From NCBI RefSeq assembly GCF_020564935.1, contig NZ_JAJCXB010000007.1:1-64000 (forward strand): a stretch of 64,000 nucleotides of DNA. The letters are read 5' to 3'. The notes beneath the pieces are model-generated. The model saw only the letters and a program-made list of their open reading frames with translations, made no database searches and was not told the origin of the DNA. Shown here in pieces: positions 50,719 to 60,249 of the stretch (its first letter is position 1; each line of letters opens with the position of its first letter). This DNA comes from Streptomyces pinistramenti. Lineage in GTDB: Bacteria; Actinomycetota; Actinomycetes; Streptomycetales; Streptomycetaceae. A program made the translations under genes and the position numbers.

Positions 50719-52860
50719 ATGCGGCCCGTATCGAAGATCGAACGCACGGTGGCGCCTTTCGAGGTCGTCAGCCCCTACCAGCCCAATGGCGACCAGCCGG
50801 CGGCCATCGCCGAGCTGGAGCAGCGCGTCCGCGGTGGTGAGAAGGACGTCGTCCTGCTGGGAGCGACCGGCACCGGCAAGTCCGCGACCACCGCGTGGAT
50901 GATCGAGAAGCTGCAGCGGCCGACGCTCGTCATGGCCCCCAACAAGACGCTCGCGGCCCAGCTCGCCAACGAATTCCGCGAGCTGCTGCCCAATAACGCC
51001 GTCGAGTACTTCGTCTCCTACTACGACTACTACCAGCCCGAGGCGTACGTGCCGCAGTCCGATACGTACATCGAGAAGGACTCCTCGATCAACGAGGAGG
51101 TCGAGCGGTTGCGGCACTCCGCGACGAATTCGCTGCTCACCCGGCGGGACGTCGTGGTCGTCGCGTCGGTGTCGTGCATCTACGGCCTGGGCACGCCGCA
51201 GGAGTACGTCGACCGCATGGTGCAGCTCAAGGTCGGTGACGAGATCGACCGCGACCAGCTGCTGCGCCGGTTCGTCGACATCCAGTACACCCGCAACGAC
51301 GTGGCTTTCACCCGTGGCACGTTCCGGGTGCGCGGCGACACCATCGAGATCTTCCCGGTCTACGAGGAGCTGGCCGTCCGGATCGAGATGTTCGGCGACG
51401 AGGTCGAGGCCCTTTCCACGCTCCACCCGCTGACCGGCGAGGTGATCAGCGAGGACCAGGAGCTGTACGTCTTCCCGGCCAGCCACTACATCGCGGGCCC
51501 CGAGCGCATGGAGCGGGCCATCGCCGGCATCGAGGCCGAGCTGGCGGACAGCCTGGCCACGATGGAGAAGCAGGGCAAGCACCTGGAAGCCCAGCGGCTG
51601 CGTATGCGTACGACGTACGACATCGAGATGATGCGCCAGATCGGCTCCTGTTCGGGCATCGAGAACTACTCGATGCACATGGACGGCCGCGAGCCCGGTT
51701 CCGCGCCGAACACCCTCATCGACTACTTCCCGGACGACTTCCTCCTGGTCATCGACGAATCACATGTCACCGTCCCGCAGATCGGCGCCATGTACGAGGG
51801 CGACGCCTCACGGAAGCGGACCCTGGTCGAGCACGGCTTCCGGCTGCCGTCCGCCATGGACAACCGGCCGCTGAAGTGGGAGGAGTTCCTGGGACGGATC
51901 GGCCAGACGGTCTACCTCTCCGCGACCCCCGGAAAGTATGAGCTGTCTCGGGGCGACGGATTCGTGGAGCAGATCATTCGCCCGACCGGTCTGGTGGATC
52001 CGGAGGTGGTGGTCAAGCCCACCAACGGGCAGATCGACGACCTGGTGCACGAGATCCGCACCCGGACGGACAAGAACGAACGTGTCCTGGTCACCACCCT
52101 CACCAAGAAGATGGCCGAGGACCTGACGGACTACTTCCTGGAGCTGGGGATCCAGGTCCGGTACCTGCACAGCGACGTCGACACCCTGCGGCGGGTCGAG
52201 CTGCTGCGGGAGCTGCGGGCGGGCGAGTACGACGTCCTGGTGGGCATCAACCTGCTGCGTGAGGGCCTCGACCTTCCCGAGGTTTCCCTTGTCGCCATCC
52301 TGGACGCCGACAAGGAGGGCTTCCTGCGGTCCGGATCGGCCCTCATCCAGACCATCGGGCGTGCAGCGCGCAACGTCTCCGGCCAGGTGCACATGTACGC
52401 CGACAAGATCACCCCGGCGATGGAGCGGGCGATCGACGAGACCAACCGCCGCCGGGAGAAGCAGCTCGCGTACAACAAGGAGAACGGCATCGATCCGCAG
52501 CCGCTCCGGAAGAAGATCGGCGACATCGTGGCGACCATCGCGCGCGAGGAGATCGACACCCAGGAGCTGTTGGGCACCGGGTACCGCAAGGGCGGTGACG
52601 GGGCGGAGGGCAAGGCCAAGGCTCCCGTCCCGGCGCTCGGAGGCAAGCCGGCGAAGGGGCAGGCCGCCAAGAGCGGCAAGGCAGGCGCGCAACTGACGGA
52701 CCGGCCGGCGGCCGAACTGGCCGAGCTGATCGAGGAGATGACGGAGCGGATGCGGGCAGCGGCGGCCGAGTTGCAGTTCGAGGTGGCGGCACGGCTGCGC
52801 GACGAAGTCGGGGAACTGAAGAAGGAGCTGCGGCAGATGAGGGAGGCGGGGGTCAAGTGA
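50719..52860 (+). CDS. uvrB: UvrABC excinuclease subunit B
   Basis: 713 residues. Walker [14 protein letters not shown] with K54, the damage-probing beta-hairpin [26 protein letters not shown] motif [10 protein letters not shown] motif [33 protein letters not shown], and motif [11 protein letters not shown] are present. A linker rich in Lys/Ala (about 620-665) leads to the C-terminal UVR domain that contacts UvrC. It verifies damage delivered by UvrA. The ATG at 50719 is fixed by the promoter geometry, seven bases after the -10; the frame from 50689 would start inside the promoter. Confidence 0.97.
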   Translation: MRPVSKIERTVAPFEVVSPYQPNGDQPAAIAELEQRVRGGEKDVVLLGATGTGKSATTAWMIEKLQRPTLVMAPNKTLAAQLANEFRELLPNNAVEYFVSYYDYYQPEAYVPQSDTYIEKDSSINEEVERLRHSATNSLLTRRDVVVVASVSCIYGLGTPQEYVDRMVQLKVGDEIDRDQLLRRFVDIQYTRNDVAFTRGTFRVRGDTIEIFPVYEELAVRIEMFGDEVEALSTLHPLTGEVISEDQELYVFPASHYIAGPERMERAIAGIEAELADSLATMEKQGKHLEAQRLRMRTTYDIEMMRQIGSCSGIENYSMHMDGREPGSAPNTLIDYFPDDFLLVIDESHVTVPQIGAMYEGDASRKRTLVEHGFRLPSAMDNRPLKWEEFLGRIGQTVYLSATPGKYELSRGDGFVEQIIRPTGLVDPEVVVKPTNGQIDDLVHEIRTRTDKNERVLVTTLTKKMAEDLTDYFLELGIQVRYLHSDVDTLRRVELLRELRAGEYDVLVGINLLREGLDLPEVSLVAILDADKEGFLRSGSALIQTIGRAARNVSGQVHMYADKITPAMERAIDETNRRREKQLAYNKENGIDPQPLRKKIGDIVATIAREEIDTQELLGTGYRKGGDGAEGKAKAPVPALGGKPAKGQAAKSGKAGAQLTDRPAAELAELIEEMTERMRAAAAELQFEVAARLRDEVGELKKELRQMREAGVK

Positions 52861-52877
52861 CCGGGGCGCGGGTGCCT

Positions 52878-52901
52878 GCCGGGGCGACAGGCTGCCCCGG
52901 C
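52878..52901 (+). terminator. Hairpin terminator after uvrB
   Basis: GCCGGGGC / GCCCCGGC, an 8-bp stem with an 8-nt loop, 18 nt after the stop codon. Confidence 0.6.
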
Positions 52902-53073
52902 GCTGAACGCCCGCGCCGCGATCCCGTGGGCGCCGCACCGGCGACCGCGGCATGTAGCAGAAACGCCACAAAACGCGGGGTGGGTGCGGCCACGGACCGG
53001 GCTCCTGCGTAGGGTCGGCAGGGCTGCCGGAGAGGCGGCGGGGACAGCGGGAAGCACAGAGAGGGGACGGCGC

Positions 53074-53652
53074 GTGTCGGTCAATTTGTCCAAGGGGCAG
53101 GGCATCAGCCTGGCGAAGTCGGACGGGGGCACCCTGACCGCGGTGCGGATGGGGCTGGGGTGGCGGTCGGCGCCGCGCCGCGGGCTCTTCGGGCGCCGCA
53201 CCCGCGAGATCGATCTGGATGCATCCGCGGTGCTGTTCGCCGACAAGAACCCCATCGACGTGGTCTTCTTCCGCCACCTCATCAGCGATGACGGTTCGGT
53301 GCGCCACACCGGCGACAACCTCGTCGGCGGCGTGGGACAGGGCGGCGACGACGAGGCGATTCTGGTCGATCTGGCCCGGGTTCCGGTGCACATCGACCAG
53401 ATCGTGTTCACCGTCAACTCCTTCACCGGGCAGACGTTCGCCGAGGTGGAGGACGCCTTCTGCCGGCTGGTCGACGAGACCAACGGCCAGGAGCTGGCCC
53501 GTTACACCCTCACCGGCGGCGGCGACTACACCGCGCAGATCATGTCCAAGGTGCACCGCGCGGGTTCCGGCTGGCAGATGACCGCCATCGGCGAACCCTC
53601 CAACGGCCGTACCTTTCAGGACGTCGTGCCGGCGATCCTGCCGCACCTGTAA
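53074..53652 (+). CDS. TerD-family stress protein
   Basis: 192 residues from GTG 53074 (GAGGGGA about 8 nt upstream). Canonical TerD: VNLSKGQGISLAKSDGG, IDLDASAVLFAD, DVVFFRHLISDDGSVRHTGDNLVGGVGQGGDDEAILVDL with the acidic and Asn residues that bind calcium, and a C-terminal TGGGDYTAQIMSKVHRAGSGWQMTAIGEPSNGRTF. The TerD family takes part in tellurite, phage and chemical-stress responses, thought to form a surface- or membrane-linked complex with TerC. It is the first gene of a TerD – TerD-like – TerC set. Confidence 0.94.
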   Translation: MSVNLSKGQGISLAKSDGGTLTAVRMGLGWRSAPRRGLFGRRTREIDLDASAVLFADKNPIDVVFFRHLISDDGSVRHTGDNLVGGVGQGGDDEAILVDLARVPVHIDQIVFTVNSFTGQTFAEVEDAFCRLVDETNGQELARYTLTGGGDYTAQIMSKVHRAGSGWQMTAIGEPSNGRTFQDVVPAILPHL

Positions 53653-53662
53653 GCACCGCGCC

Positions 53663-53697
53663 GCCCGGCCTTGCGGGTACTCCCGCGGAGGCCGGGC
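53663..53697 (+). terminator. Intergenic hairpin between the two TerD genes
   Basis: GCCCGGCC / GGCCGGGC with further pairing GCGGG/CCCGC inside. It lies 10 nt after the TerD stop and 43 nt before the next start. It could attenuate or process the message. Confidence 0.55.
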
Positions 53698-53739
53698 AGG
53701 GCGGCTCACGAGGCGGCACGAGACCCAGGGGGAAAAACG

Positions 53740-55803
53740 ATGACGGCCGAGCTGGTCCGTGGGCAGAACCACCCGCTGGGCCACACCCGCGTCGAGGTCC
53801 GGATCATGGCCGGCGGGCCCGTCGTGGCCGGGGTCACGCTCGGGGACGAGCAGGGCAGGCTGCCCGGCGCCGAAGCGGTCGCGCACCCCGGGGCGCCGTC
53901 GCGCAGCGGTGTCGACGTGCCCCGCGACGCGGCGGCCGAGCAGCGCATGGCGATGGACCTGGAAGCGGTGCCCGCCGCCGTGCACCGGGTCAGCGTCCTG
54001 CTCGCGCTGCCCACAGGGGCCGCCGGGCCCGCCGGGTTCGGTGCCGCCGCCGCTCCCTCCGTCGCCGTCACGGGCCTCGACGGCACCGGCATCGCCACGT
54101 ACACCCTCACCGGTCTCGGCGCCGAGACCGCCGTCGTCGCGATCGAGCTGTACCGCAGGCAGGGCGCCTGGAAGGTGCGGGCGGTGGGGCAGGGCTACGC
54201 CGGCGGGCTCGCCGCCCTGCTGCACGACCAGGGGTTGGGAGCGCCGCAGGCCGCGGAGCTGGCCGCGGTGATCGAGGAGGCGGTCGGCGCGGGTCGGGCG
54301 GCTGCCGCACCCGCGCCGTCGGCGGTGCGCAAAGGCGCAGCCCGAGGAGAACGCCGTTCCGGCCGCCCGGAAGGGGACGTGCCTCCTGTCCGGGATACTC
54401 CCTCGGGCCAGGCGGCCCCCGCAGCCCTGGGCGCCGCGTCCCCGGACGTTCTCGCGAAGGACCGGTCGAGCCCCGGTGACGGCCCCGCCGCCGGCACCCC
54501 GGGCCCTGCGGGCGGGCCGATCGACTACCGCCACCCGAAGCGCAGTTCCGCCCCGGTGTCCCCGGGTGTCCAGCCCCCGCCGGCCGCGGCTCCCGGGGCG
54601 CCGCCAGGCCAGGACGGGCCGCCCGCTCCGGTGGCCGGTGACGCGGCCGGCTGGAGCATGGACGAACGGCTCTACAACCAGGTCTGGGGCATGTTCGAGG
54701 ACCTGGCACGGACGGTCGCCGCCTACCGCAGCGCCGTCGACTTCGCCGATTCCCGCAGGGAACAGGAGCTGGACGCCGTCCTCGCCGACCCGCGCAACCG
54801 TCTCGGCAGCGCGGCCGGCACCGCACGCGCGGCGGCGCGCGACCGGCACGCCCAGCTGGTCGACCGGGCGCGCGCCGCCCTCGATCGGGACCTCGCGCAG
54901 CTCGCCGCCGAATCGGACGTCGTCGAGCCTGCTCTGCCACCGGCCTACGCAGCCTGGAGCAGCCCTGTCTGGCAGGGCTACCACGCGCCGCTGGAGCGTC
55001 CGATGGCGCTGCGGCTGGGCGATCTGCACCTTCCGGAGGCCACCGGACTGCGGATTCCGATGCTGGTGCGGCTGCCCCTGGAGCGGGGCCTGTGGATCGA
55101 CAGCGGCGGCGCGGTGGCGCTCCGCGAAGGTCACGACCCGGAGCGCGAGTTCGCCCGTCGTGAGCTGGGCAGCGCGCTCACGGACGGCCCGGTAGACGAG
55201 GCCGAGCGGCGCCGCCTCGCCATGAACACCGCGGTGGCCATCGCGGCGCGGCTGCTCGCCGTGCACCCGGCGGGCGAGTTCGCGGTCCAGGTCATCGACC
55301 CGGGAGGGACCGCGGCGCCCGCGCTGGCGCCCTTGTTGGAGACGGGCTCACTGTGCGCGGCCCCGGCGGCCGGGGCAGCCGGGGTGGCCGCGGTCCTGGA
55401 GACACTCACGCGGCGGGTGGATCTCGTGCAGATGGCGGTGCGCAGCCGTGCGGCGGACGCCTTGCCCGCCGATCTGGACACCGCGGAGCAGCTGCTGATC
55501 GTGCACGATTTCCCGCACGGTTTCGACGACCGCGCGGTCACTCAGCTCCGCTATCTGGCCGACGAGGGGCCTGCGGTCGGCGTGCATCTGATGATGGTCG
55601 CGGACCGTGCCCAGGCGCGGGAGTTCGGCCCCGTGCTGGACCCGTTGTGGCGTGCACTGCTGCGGATCACGCCGGTTCCCGACGCCCACCTCGCGGATCC
55701 GTGGGTCGGGCATGCCTGGACGTACGAGCCGCCGCTTGCGCCGCGAGGGAGCCAGGTGGTGCGCCATGCGCTCGGGCGGCTCGCCGAGGCCCGCCGCAGC
55801 TGA
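53740..55803 (+). CDS. TerD-like protein fused to a large C-terminal domain
   Basis: 687 residues from ATG 53740 (GGGGGA 7 nt upstream). The N-terminal 185 residues follow the TerD fold (MTAELVRGQNHPLGHTRVEV, a central IATYTLTGLGAETAVVAIELYRRQGAWKVRAVGQGYAGGLAAL typical of TerD C-termini), but lack the calcium-binding GDN segment. A Pro/Ala-rich linker (about 195-310) leads to a helical region (about 325-410) and an alpha/beta domain (about 430-687: RIPMLVRLPLERGLWIDSGG, AIAARLLAVHPAGEFAVQVID, LLIVHDFPHGFDDRAVTQLRYLADEGPAVGVHLMMVAD). This domain resembles the FtsK/HerA-type P-loop fold but has no Walker A lysine, so it is probably a non-ATPase scaffold. Confidence 0.75.
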   Translation: MTAELVRGQNHPLGHTRVEVRIMAGGPVVAGVTLGDEQGRLPGAEAVAHPGAPSRSGVDVPRDAAAEQRMAMDLEAVPAAVHRVSVLLALPTGAAGPAGFGAAAAPSVAVTGLDGTGIATYTLTGLGAETAVVAIELYRRQGAWKVRAVGQGYAGGLAALLHDQGLGAPQAAELAAVIEEAVGAGRAAAAPAPSAVRKGAARGERRSGRPEGDVPPVRDTPSGQAAPAALGAASPDVLAKDRSSPGDGPAAGTPGPAGGPIDYRHPKRSSAPVSPGVQPPPAAAPGAPPGQDGPPAPVAGDAAGWSMDERLYNQVWGMFEDLARTVAAYRSAVDFADSRREQELDAVLADPRNRLGSAAGTARAAARDRHAQLVDRARAALDRDLAQLAAESDVVEPALPPAYAAWSSPVWQGYHAPLERPMALRLGDLHLPEATGLRIPMLVRLPLERGLWIDSGGAVALREGHDPEREFARRELGSALTDGPVDEAERRRLAMNTAVAIAARLLAVHPAGEFAVQVIDPGGTAAPALAPLLETGSLCAAPAAGAAGVAAVLETLTRRVDLVQMAVRSRAADALPADLDTAEQLLIVHDFPHGFDDRAVTQLRYLADEGPAVGVHLMMVADRAQAREFGPVLDPLWRALLRITPVPDAHLADPWVGHAWTYEPPLAPRGSQVVRHALGRLAEARRS

Positions 55804-55908
55804 CCCGATGGCCTCGGTCGAGGCCGCCCCGGCTCTTCTCTTTGACCTCCTCCACCTGCGGCTTTGCCTTTCTCTTTACTATTCCTTGGTGTTCCTTTAC
55901 CCTTTGAT

Positions 55909-56034
55909 GTGCGGAGGGGAGTATTCCTGCCACGGCGTACCCGTCATCACGGATTGCGAGTGTGACGAGATCCCGGGACGCCGGCCCGGCTCGGTGATCG
56001 TGTGATCGCGGTCCGGGTGGAAGAGACCTCCGGC
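55909..56034 (+). promoter_or_regulatory. Probable yybP-ykoY (Mn2+) riboswitch upstream of terC
   Basis: The terC leader contains the hallmarks of this class. P1 is CGGAGG (55912-55917) paired with CCTCCG (56027-56032). The 5' loop is GGGGAGTA (55917-55924), the most conserved element. A CGTCATCACGG segment (55942-55952) corresponds to the GUCA-type conserved loop. GGAAGAGACCTCC closes the 3' side, like the AGCAAGACCUUU of known members. An 8-bp hairpin with one bulge (CGTCA/TGACG, CAC/GTG; 55942-55967) is an alternative fold. Known members bind manganese and control TerC-type and MntP/YybP-type transporters. Confidence 0.7.
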
Positions 56035-56077
56035 AGCGACGACGCTGTACGTGCCGTACGACTCTGCCGGAGGAGCA

Positions 56078-57058
56078 GTGGACGTTTCCCTGACCCTGTG
56101 GGTGCTGACCATCCTCGGTCTCTGCGCCCTGATCACCGCCGATTTCTTCATCGGAGGACGCAAACCGCACGAGGTCTCCCTCAAGGAGGCCGGTATCTGG
56201 ACCGGTGTCTGGATCGCGCTGGCCGCGCTCTTCGGGCTCGGGCTGCTGCTGTTCGCCGGCGGGGCCCCGGCCGGCGAGTTCTTCGCCGGCTTCATCACCG
56301 AGAAGTCGCTGAGCGTCGACAACCTCTTCGTCTTCGTCCTGATCATGGCCAAGTTCGCGGTGCCGACGATCTATCAGCAGCGCGTGCTGATGGTCGGCGT
56401 GCTGATCGCGCTCGTGCTGCGGGCCGGCTTCATCGGCGCCGGCGCCGCGATCATCGCCAACTTCTCCTGGGTGTTCTACATATTCGGCGCGTTCCTCATC
56501 TGGACCGCGTGGAAGCTGATCAAGGAAGCCCGTTCCGGCGAGGAAGACGAGGAGTTCGAGGAGAACCGCTTCCTGAAGACCGTCGAGAAGCGCTTCCCGT
56601 CGACCGACAAGTACCACGGCACCAAGCTGTTCGTCGTCGAGAACGGCAAGCGCCTGATGACGCCGATGCTGATCGTCATGCTGGCGATCGGCACCACCGA
56701 CGTCCTCTTCGCGCTGGACTCCATCCCGGCGATCTTCGGCCTGACCCAGGACCCGTACATCGTCTTCACCGCCAACGCCTTTGCCCTGATGGGGCTGCGG
56801 CAGCTGTACTTCCTGATCGGCGGACTGCTCAAGAAGCTGGTCCACCTCTCGTACGGCCTGTCGGTCATCCTCGGCTTCATCGGCGTGAAGCTGGTGCTGC
56901 ACGCCCTGCACGAGTCGGGGGTGGCCGTCCCGGAGATCAGTATTCCGGTCTCGCTCGGCGTCATCTGCGCCGTGCTGGTCGTCACCACGATCACCAGCCT
57001 GTGGGCGTCCAAGAAGCAGGCGGCCGAGGCGGAGTCCAAGGACCGCGCGAGCGCCTGA
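56078..57058 (+). CDS. TerC-family membrane protein (probable manganese exporter)
   Basis: 326 residues from GTG 56078 (GGAGGAG 5 nt upstream). About eight hydrophobic segments are visible. The family motifs are FFIGGRKPHEVSLKEAG, EKSLSVDNLFVFVLI with the conserved Asp-Asn, TTDVLFALDSIPAIF with two acidic residues, and TANAFALMGLRQLYFLIGGLL. TerC proteins are linked to manganese efflux and metalation of exported enzymes, and to tellurite resistance together with TerD. A probable manganese riboswitch precedes it, so the gene should be on when Mn2+ is high. A perfect terminator follows. Confidence 0.95.
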   Translation: MDVSLTLWVLTILGLCALITADFFIGGRKPHEVSLKEAGIWTGVWIALAALFGLGLLLFAGGAPAGEFFAGFITEKSLSVDNLFVFVLIMAKFAVPTIYQQRVLMVGVLIALVLRAGFIGAGAAIIANFSWVFYIFGAFLIWTAWKLIKEARSGEEDEEFEENRFLKTVEKRFPSTDKYHGTKLFVVENGKRLMTPMLIVMLAIGTTDVLFALDSIPAIFGLTQDPYIVFTANAFALMGLRQLYFLIGGLLKKLVHLSYGLSVILGFIGVKLVLHALHESGVAVPEISIPVSLGVICAVLVVTTITSLWASKKQAAEAESKDRASA

Positions 57059-57096
57059 CGGCCGTCCGCGGCCTGCGGCCCGCCGCCGAACGGACA

Positions 57097-57129
57097 TCGG
57101 GTCGCGCTCCTCCTCGGAGCGCGACCCGA
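57097..57129. terminator. Strong bidirectional hairpin terminator
   Basis: Perfect 14-bp stem TCGGGTCGCGCTCC / GGAGCGCGACCCGA with a 5-nt loop, between terC and the converging MBL gene. It is the longest perfect stem noted in the window. Confidence 0.88.
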
Positions 57130-57151
57130 CGCGTGTCCGTGCCCGCGGGTG

Positions 57152-57808
57152 TTACCAGCCGCGCTCGCGCCACTCGGCGAGGTGCGGCCGCTCCGTACCG
57201 AGCGTGGTGTCCTTGCCGTGCCCCGGGTAGACCCAGGTCTCGTCGGGCAGCTGGTCGAAGAGCTTGGTCTGGACGCCGTCGATCAGACTGCCGAAGTTCT
57301 CGGCGCTGCCCCAGGTGTTGCCGACGCCACCGGGGAACAGGCAGTCCCCGGTGAACAGATGCGGGGCGCCGTGCGGGTCGTCGTAGACCAGCGCGATGCT
57401 GCCGGGGGTGTGGCCGACGAGGTGGCGGGCGGTCAGTTCGACATGGCCGACGGTCACCGTGTCGCCGTCCTCGACGAGCACGTCCGTGGGGACCGGGATG
57501 CCCTCCGCGTCGTGCCGCCCCGCGTACGTCCGGGCCCCCGTCGCATCGACCACCTCGCGCAGCGCGCCCCAGTGGTCACCGTGCCGGTGCGTGGTGACCA
57601 CGGACGCGATGCCGCTGTCGCCGATCAAGGAGAGGAGGGTGTGCGGCTCGGCCGCCGCGTCGATCAGCAGCTGCTCGTCGGTCGCCCGGCAGCGCAGTAC
57701 GTAGGCGTTGTTGTTCGTCGGGCCGACCGCGACCTTCGAGATCATCAGGTCGGTCAATTCGTGCACGTCGGCCGGTCCGCCGACCTTCACTGCTCCGCTG
57801 TAGCCCAT
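57152..57808 (-). CDS. MBL-fold metallo-hydrolase (glyoxalase II-like)
   Basis: 218 residues. Metal-binding motif HRHGDH at 74-79 (the usual first residue pattern is HxHxDH), followed by GHTPGSIALVYDD, HLFTGDCLFPGGVG and YPGHGKDTTL, so all the zinc ligands for a binuclear site are present. Length and motif order fit the small glyoxalase II-like hydrolases of actinomycetes. Substrate is unknown; in mycothiol-producing bacteria it could act on mycothiol thioesters. TAAACT (minus strand, 57815-57820) ends 6 nt before the ATG, suggesting a leaderless start. The maleylpyruvate isomerase-family gene starts nearby on the same strand. Confidence 0.88.
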   Translation of the reverse strand: MGYSGAVKVGGPADVHELTDLMISKVAVGPTNNNAYVLRCRATDEQLLIDAAAEPHTLLSLIGDSGIASVVTTHRHGDHWGALREVVDATGARTYAGRHDAEGIPVPTDVLVEDGDTVTVGHVELTARHLVGHTPGSIALVYDDPHGAPHLFTGDCLFPGGVGNTWGSAENFGSLIDGVQTKLFDQLPDETWVYPGHGKDTTLGTERPHLAEWRERGW

Positions 57809-57817
57809 GAGATCAGT

Positions 57818-58543
57818 TTAGAACGGCGGGACGGCCGGCAGCGCGGCGCCGTGACTGTCGAGCGTGCGCCCGTCACCGCGCCCGGTGAGCCAGCCGAGCA
57901 GCGCCGGAGCCGGGCCCGACACCACCAGCGGAGCGGAGCCCTCCGCCCCGGTACGCCACCGCCTGCCGTCGTCCGTCCGCAGTTCCAGCGCGGGCAGGTC
58001 CGCCCGTCCCGCGAACTTCACGGTGGCAAGGAAGTTCAGCTGGGCGCCGACGAACGCGGCGGGCAGCCGGACGAGGGTGTAGCCGACACCCAGGTCGACG
58101 TGGTGCAGCTCCACCTCGCCCAGTCGGCGCAGCAGCAGCCGGTCGGCCCGCTCGATCACGCCGTTGCGCATCTCGACCCGGTAGTCCCGGCGTTCGGGCG
58201 GCAGCGCCCGCGCCGCGGCGTCGAATCGGCCGGCGCTCTCCCGGAGATCGTCCAGATGCGCCGACAGTGAACGTCCGGCGTCCCGTTCGATGTCGGCGTC
58301 GCGGGCCGTCGCGCTGGTGTACATGGGTGTGGGGACGCCGGTACGGGCCGAATTGAGGAGGTTGACGAGGGCGTCCGCGTTGCGCGCGATGTGGGCCAGG
58401 AGGTGGCCGCGGGTCCAGTCCGGGAGCAGGGACGGTTCACCGATCGCGGCGTCGTCGAGCGTGCCGACGGAGTCGAGGAATCGGCCGGTGGCTTCCTGGA
58501 CGGCTGCCAGATCGTGCGCGAAGTCAGGCGCGGTATCGGTCAT
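57818..58543 (-). CDS. Maleylpyruvate isomerase-family, mycothiol-dependent enzyme
   Basis: 241 residues. A DinB-like four-helix bundle (LLPDWTRGHLLAHIARNADALVNLL with the first metal-binding His; then LLRRLGEVELHHVDLGVGYTL with Glu and His ligands) is followed by a small C-terminal SCP-like domain (LELRTDDGRRWRTGAEGSAPLVVSGPAPALLGWLTGRGDG). This is the usual layout of the actinobacterial MDMPI family, some of which use mycothiol. Reaction here unknown. TAGCTT (minus strand, 58550-58555) ends 6 nt before the ATG: probably leaderless. It lies 9 bp from the MBL gene and is likely cotranscribed with it, despite the second promoter-like box. Confidence 0.88.
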   Translation of the reverse strand: MTDTAPDFAHDLAAVQEATGRFLDSVGTLDDAAIGEPSLLPDWTRGHLLAHIARNADALVNLLNSARTGVPTPMYTSATARDADIERDAGRSLSAHLDDLRESAGRFDAAARALPPERRDYRVEMRNGVIERADRLLLRRLGEVELHHVDLGVGYTLVRLPAAFVGAQLNFLATVKFAGRADLPALELRTDDGRRWRTGAEGSAPLVVSGPAPALLGWLTGRGDGRTLDSHGAALPAVPPF

Positions 58544-58623
58544 GTTCCGAAGCTAGCGCCGCGGCGGCGACTTCGGGAGACCACCGGGGCGGGGCGGCCC
58601 CCGGTCACCGCCCCGTTCCGGCC

Positions 58624-60249
58624 TCAGGCCGCGGCGTCGCCAGGCGCCCCGAACCAGCGGCGCAGCGCGTCGTCGAGACCGTCCAGGGTGGCCGGGGAAA
58701 TGTCAACGGCGTGGGTGCCGCCCGCTTCCTGTTGTGGTGACGCCGAGGTTGACGTCGGCCCGTCGGCCCGGTCCGCGGCCCACGCCGTGCAGCCGTCGGG
58801 GCGGACCAACAGCCCGGCGAGCGCAGGGCGTTCCGGGCAGGCGGCGGTCAGCACCCGGACCCGGTCCGAGTAGCCCGCGGCGCGTGTGCGCAGGTCGGCG
58901 TCGTCCGCGAGATCGAGCAGCAGGGCGCAGCCGGAGTGCATCAGGTCGCCGAGCCTGTTGCCGTCGGCCAGCGGCAGGTCGGGGGCGCTGCGGCCGGTCA
59001 GCGGATGGTCGCCGGGAAGGTCGTAGCGCTGCTGGACGCCGGAGATCTTCTTGGCGAAGAAGGTGGTGGCGTCGATGGTGCCGGACAGCTCGGCGATGAT
59101 GTTCCGCAGGGCGCGGGCGTGCGGTTCCGGGCGCATCAGGGCCACTTGGGCGCGTGTCCATTCCAGGACCCAGGCGCCGAGCGGGTGGCGTTCGGCGGTG
59201 TAGGTGTCCAACAGGCCGTCCGGTGCCCAACCGTGGACCGTCGCGGCCAGCTTCCAGCCGAGATTCACGGCGTCCCCGATGCCGAGGTTGAGCCCCTGCC
59301 CGCTGAACGGCGCGTGCACGTGCGCGGCGTCGCCGGCGAGCAGCACCCGCCCCTTGCGGTAGTCGGGCACCTGGCGGGCGTTGTCGGTGAAGCGGGTGGC
59401 CGAGTGCACCTTCGTGACGGTGACGTCCACACCGGACGTGTGCCGCAAGGAGTTCTGCAACTCCTCGGCGGTGATGGGCGCTTCACGGTCCGCGGGCGGC
59501 CCGCCGAATTCGACGGTGAGTATCCGGCCGGGGAACGGGCCGTGCGCGTACGTGCCGGTGTCCGTCCGGTTCCAGCCGATGCCCAGCGCATCGGCGCCGG
59601 TCAGCTCCACGATCGCCTGATGACCGGTGATCTCGGGGGCGGTGCCGGGGAACGGGAATCCGGCGAGCCTGCGGACCGTGCTGCGCCCCCCGTCGCAGCC
59701 GACCAGCCAGCCGGCGCGCAGGTCGCCGCCCGTGGTGCGTACGGTCACGCCGTCCGCTCCGGCGTCGAAGCCGGTCAGTTCCACCCCGCGGCGCACGGTG
59801 ACGCCGAGGGCATCGGCGCGCGCGGCGAGCAGCCGTTCCAGGACCGCCTGCGGTGCTATGCCGATGGTGTCGGCGGGGCCCGCGGACGCCAGCTCCGGGT
59901 CGTCCGCGTCCAGCAGGTCGCCGCGCAGCATGATTCCCGCGAAGTGCCCGGCGAACCGCGGCGGTTGGCCGGGATTCGCCGACGCGCCCGCGAGGTTCCG
60001 CTGCCGCAGGAACGCGTCGAAGCCTTCCAGGGCTTCGCGCTGCACCTCCGCGAGGGCGGGCAGCAGCCCGCGCCGGTAGAAGGCCGTGGCGCTCGGGGTG
60101 TTGATCGACCCCGCCTTGATCGTCGTATCCACTTCGGTCAGCCGTTCCAGGACGGTGACCTGCACTTCTGCCAGTGCGAGTTCGCAGGCCAGCATCAGCC
60201 CCACGGGGCCGCCCCCTGCCACGATCACGTCCGCGTCACCATGTGTCAT
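58624..60249 (-). CDS. FAD-dependent aromatic hydroxylase, rifampicin-monooxygenase-like
   Basis: 541 residues. Rossmann motif VIVAGGGPVGLMLACELAL (about 8-26, GGGPVG 12-17), the DG motif WLVGCDGGRSTVRRLAG and the second FAD motif VLLAGDAAHVHAPFSGQGLNLGIGDAVNLGWKLAA are complete. The thioredoxin-like C-terminal domain (about 430-541) is present. Overall length and motifs fit the class A flavin hydroxylases related to Rox and to polyketide hydroxylases. There is no Shine-Dalgarno; TACACT (minus strand, 60257-60262) ends 7 nt before the ATG, so it is predicted to be leaderless. It is divergent from a TetR gene, which probably represses it. Confidence 0.88.
   Translation of the reverse strand: MTHGDADVIVAGGGPVGLMLACELALAEVQVTVLERLTEVDTTIKAGSINTPSATAFYRRGLLPALAEVQREALEGFDAFLRQRNLAGASANPGQPPRFAGHFAGIMLRGDLLDADDPELASAGPADTIGIAPQAVLERLLAARADALGVTVRRGVELTGFDAGADGVTVRTTGGDLRAGWLVGCDGGRSTVRRLAGFPFPGTAPEITGHQAIVELTGADALGIGWNRTDTGTYAHGPFPGRILTVEFGGPPADREAPITAEELQNSLRHTSGVDVTVTKVHSATRFTDNARQVPDYRKGRVLLAGDAAHVHAPFSGQGLNLGIGDAVNLGWKLAATVHGWAPDGLLDTYTAERHPLGAWVLEWTRAQVALMRPEPHARALRNIIAELSGTIDATTFFAKKISGVQQRYDLPGDHPLTGRSAPDLPLADGNRLGDLMHSGCALLLDLADDADLRTRAAGYSDRVRVLTAACPERPALAGLLVRPDGCTAWAADRADGPTSTSASPQQEAGGTHAVDISPATLDGLDDALRRWFGAPGDAAA

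Noticed and set aside
51808..55266. 1152-codon minus-strand frame
   Set aside because: It is a shadow of uvrB and the TerD genes, low-complexity and without family motifs.
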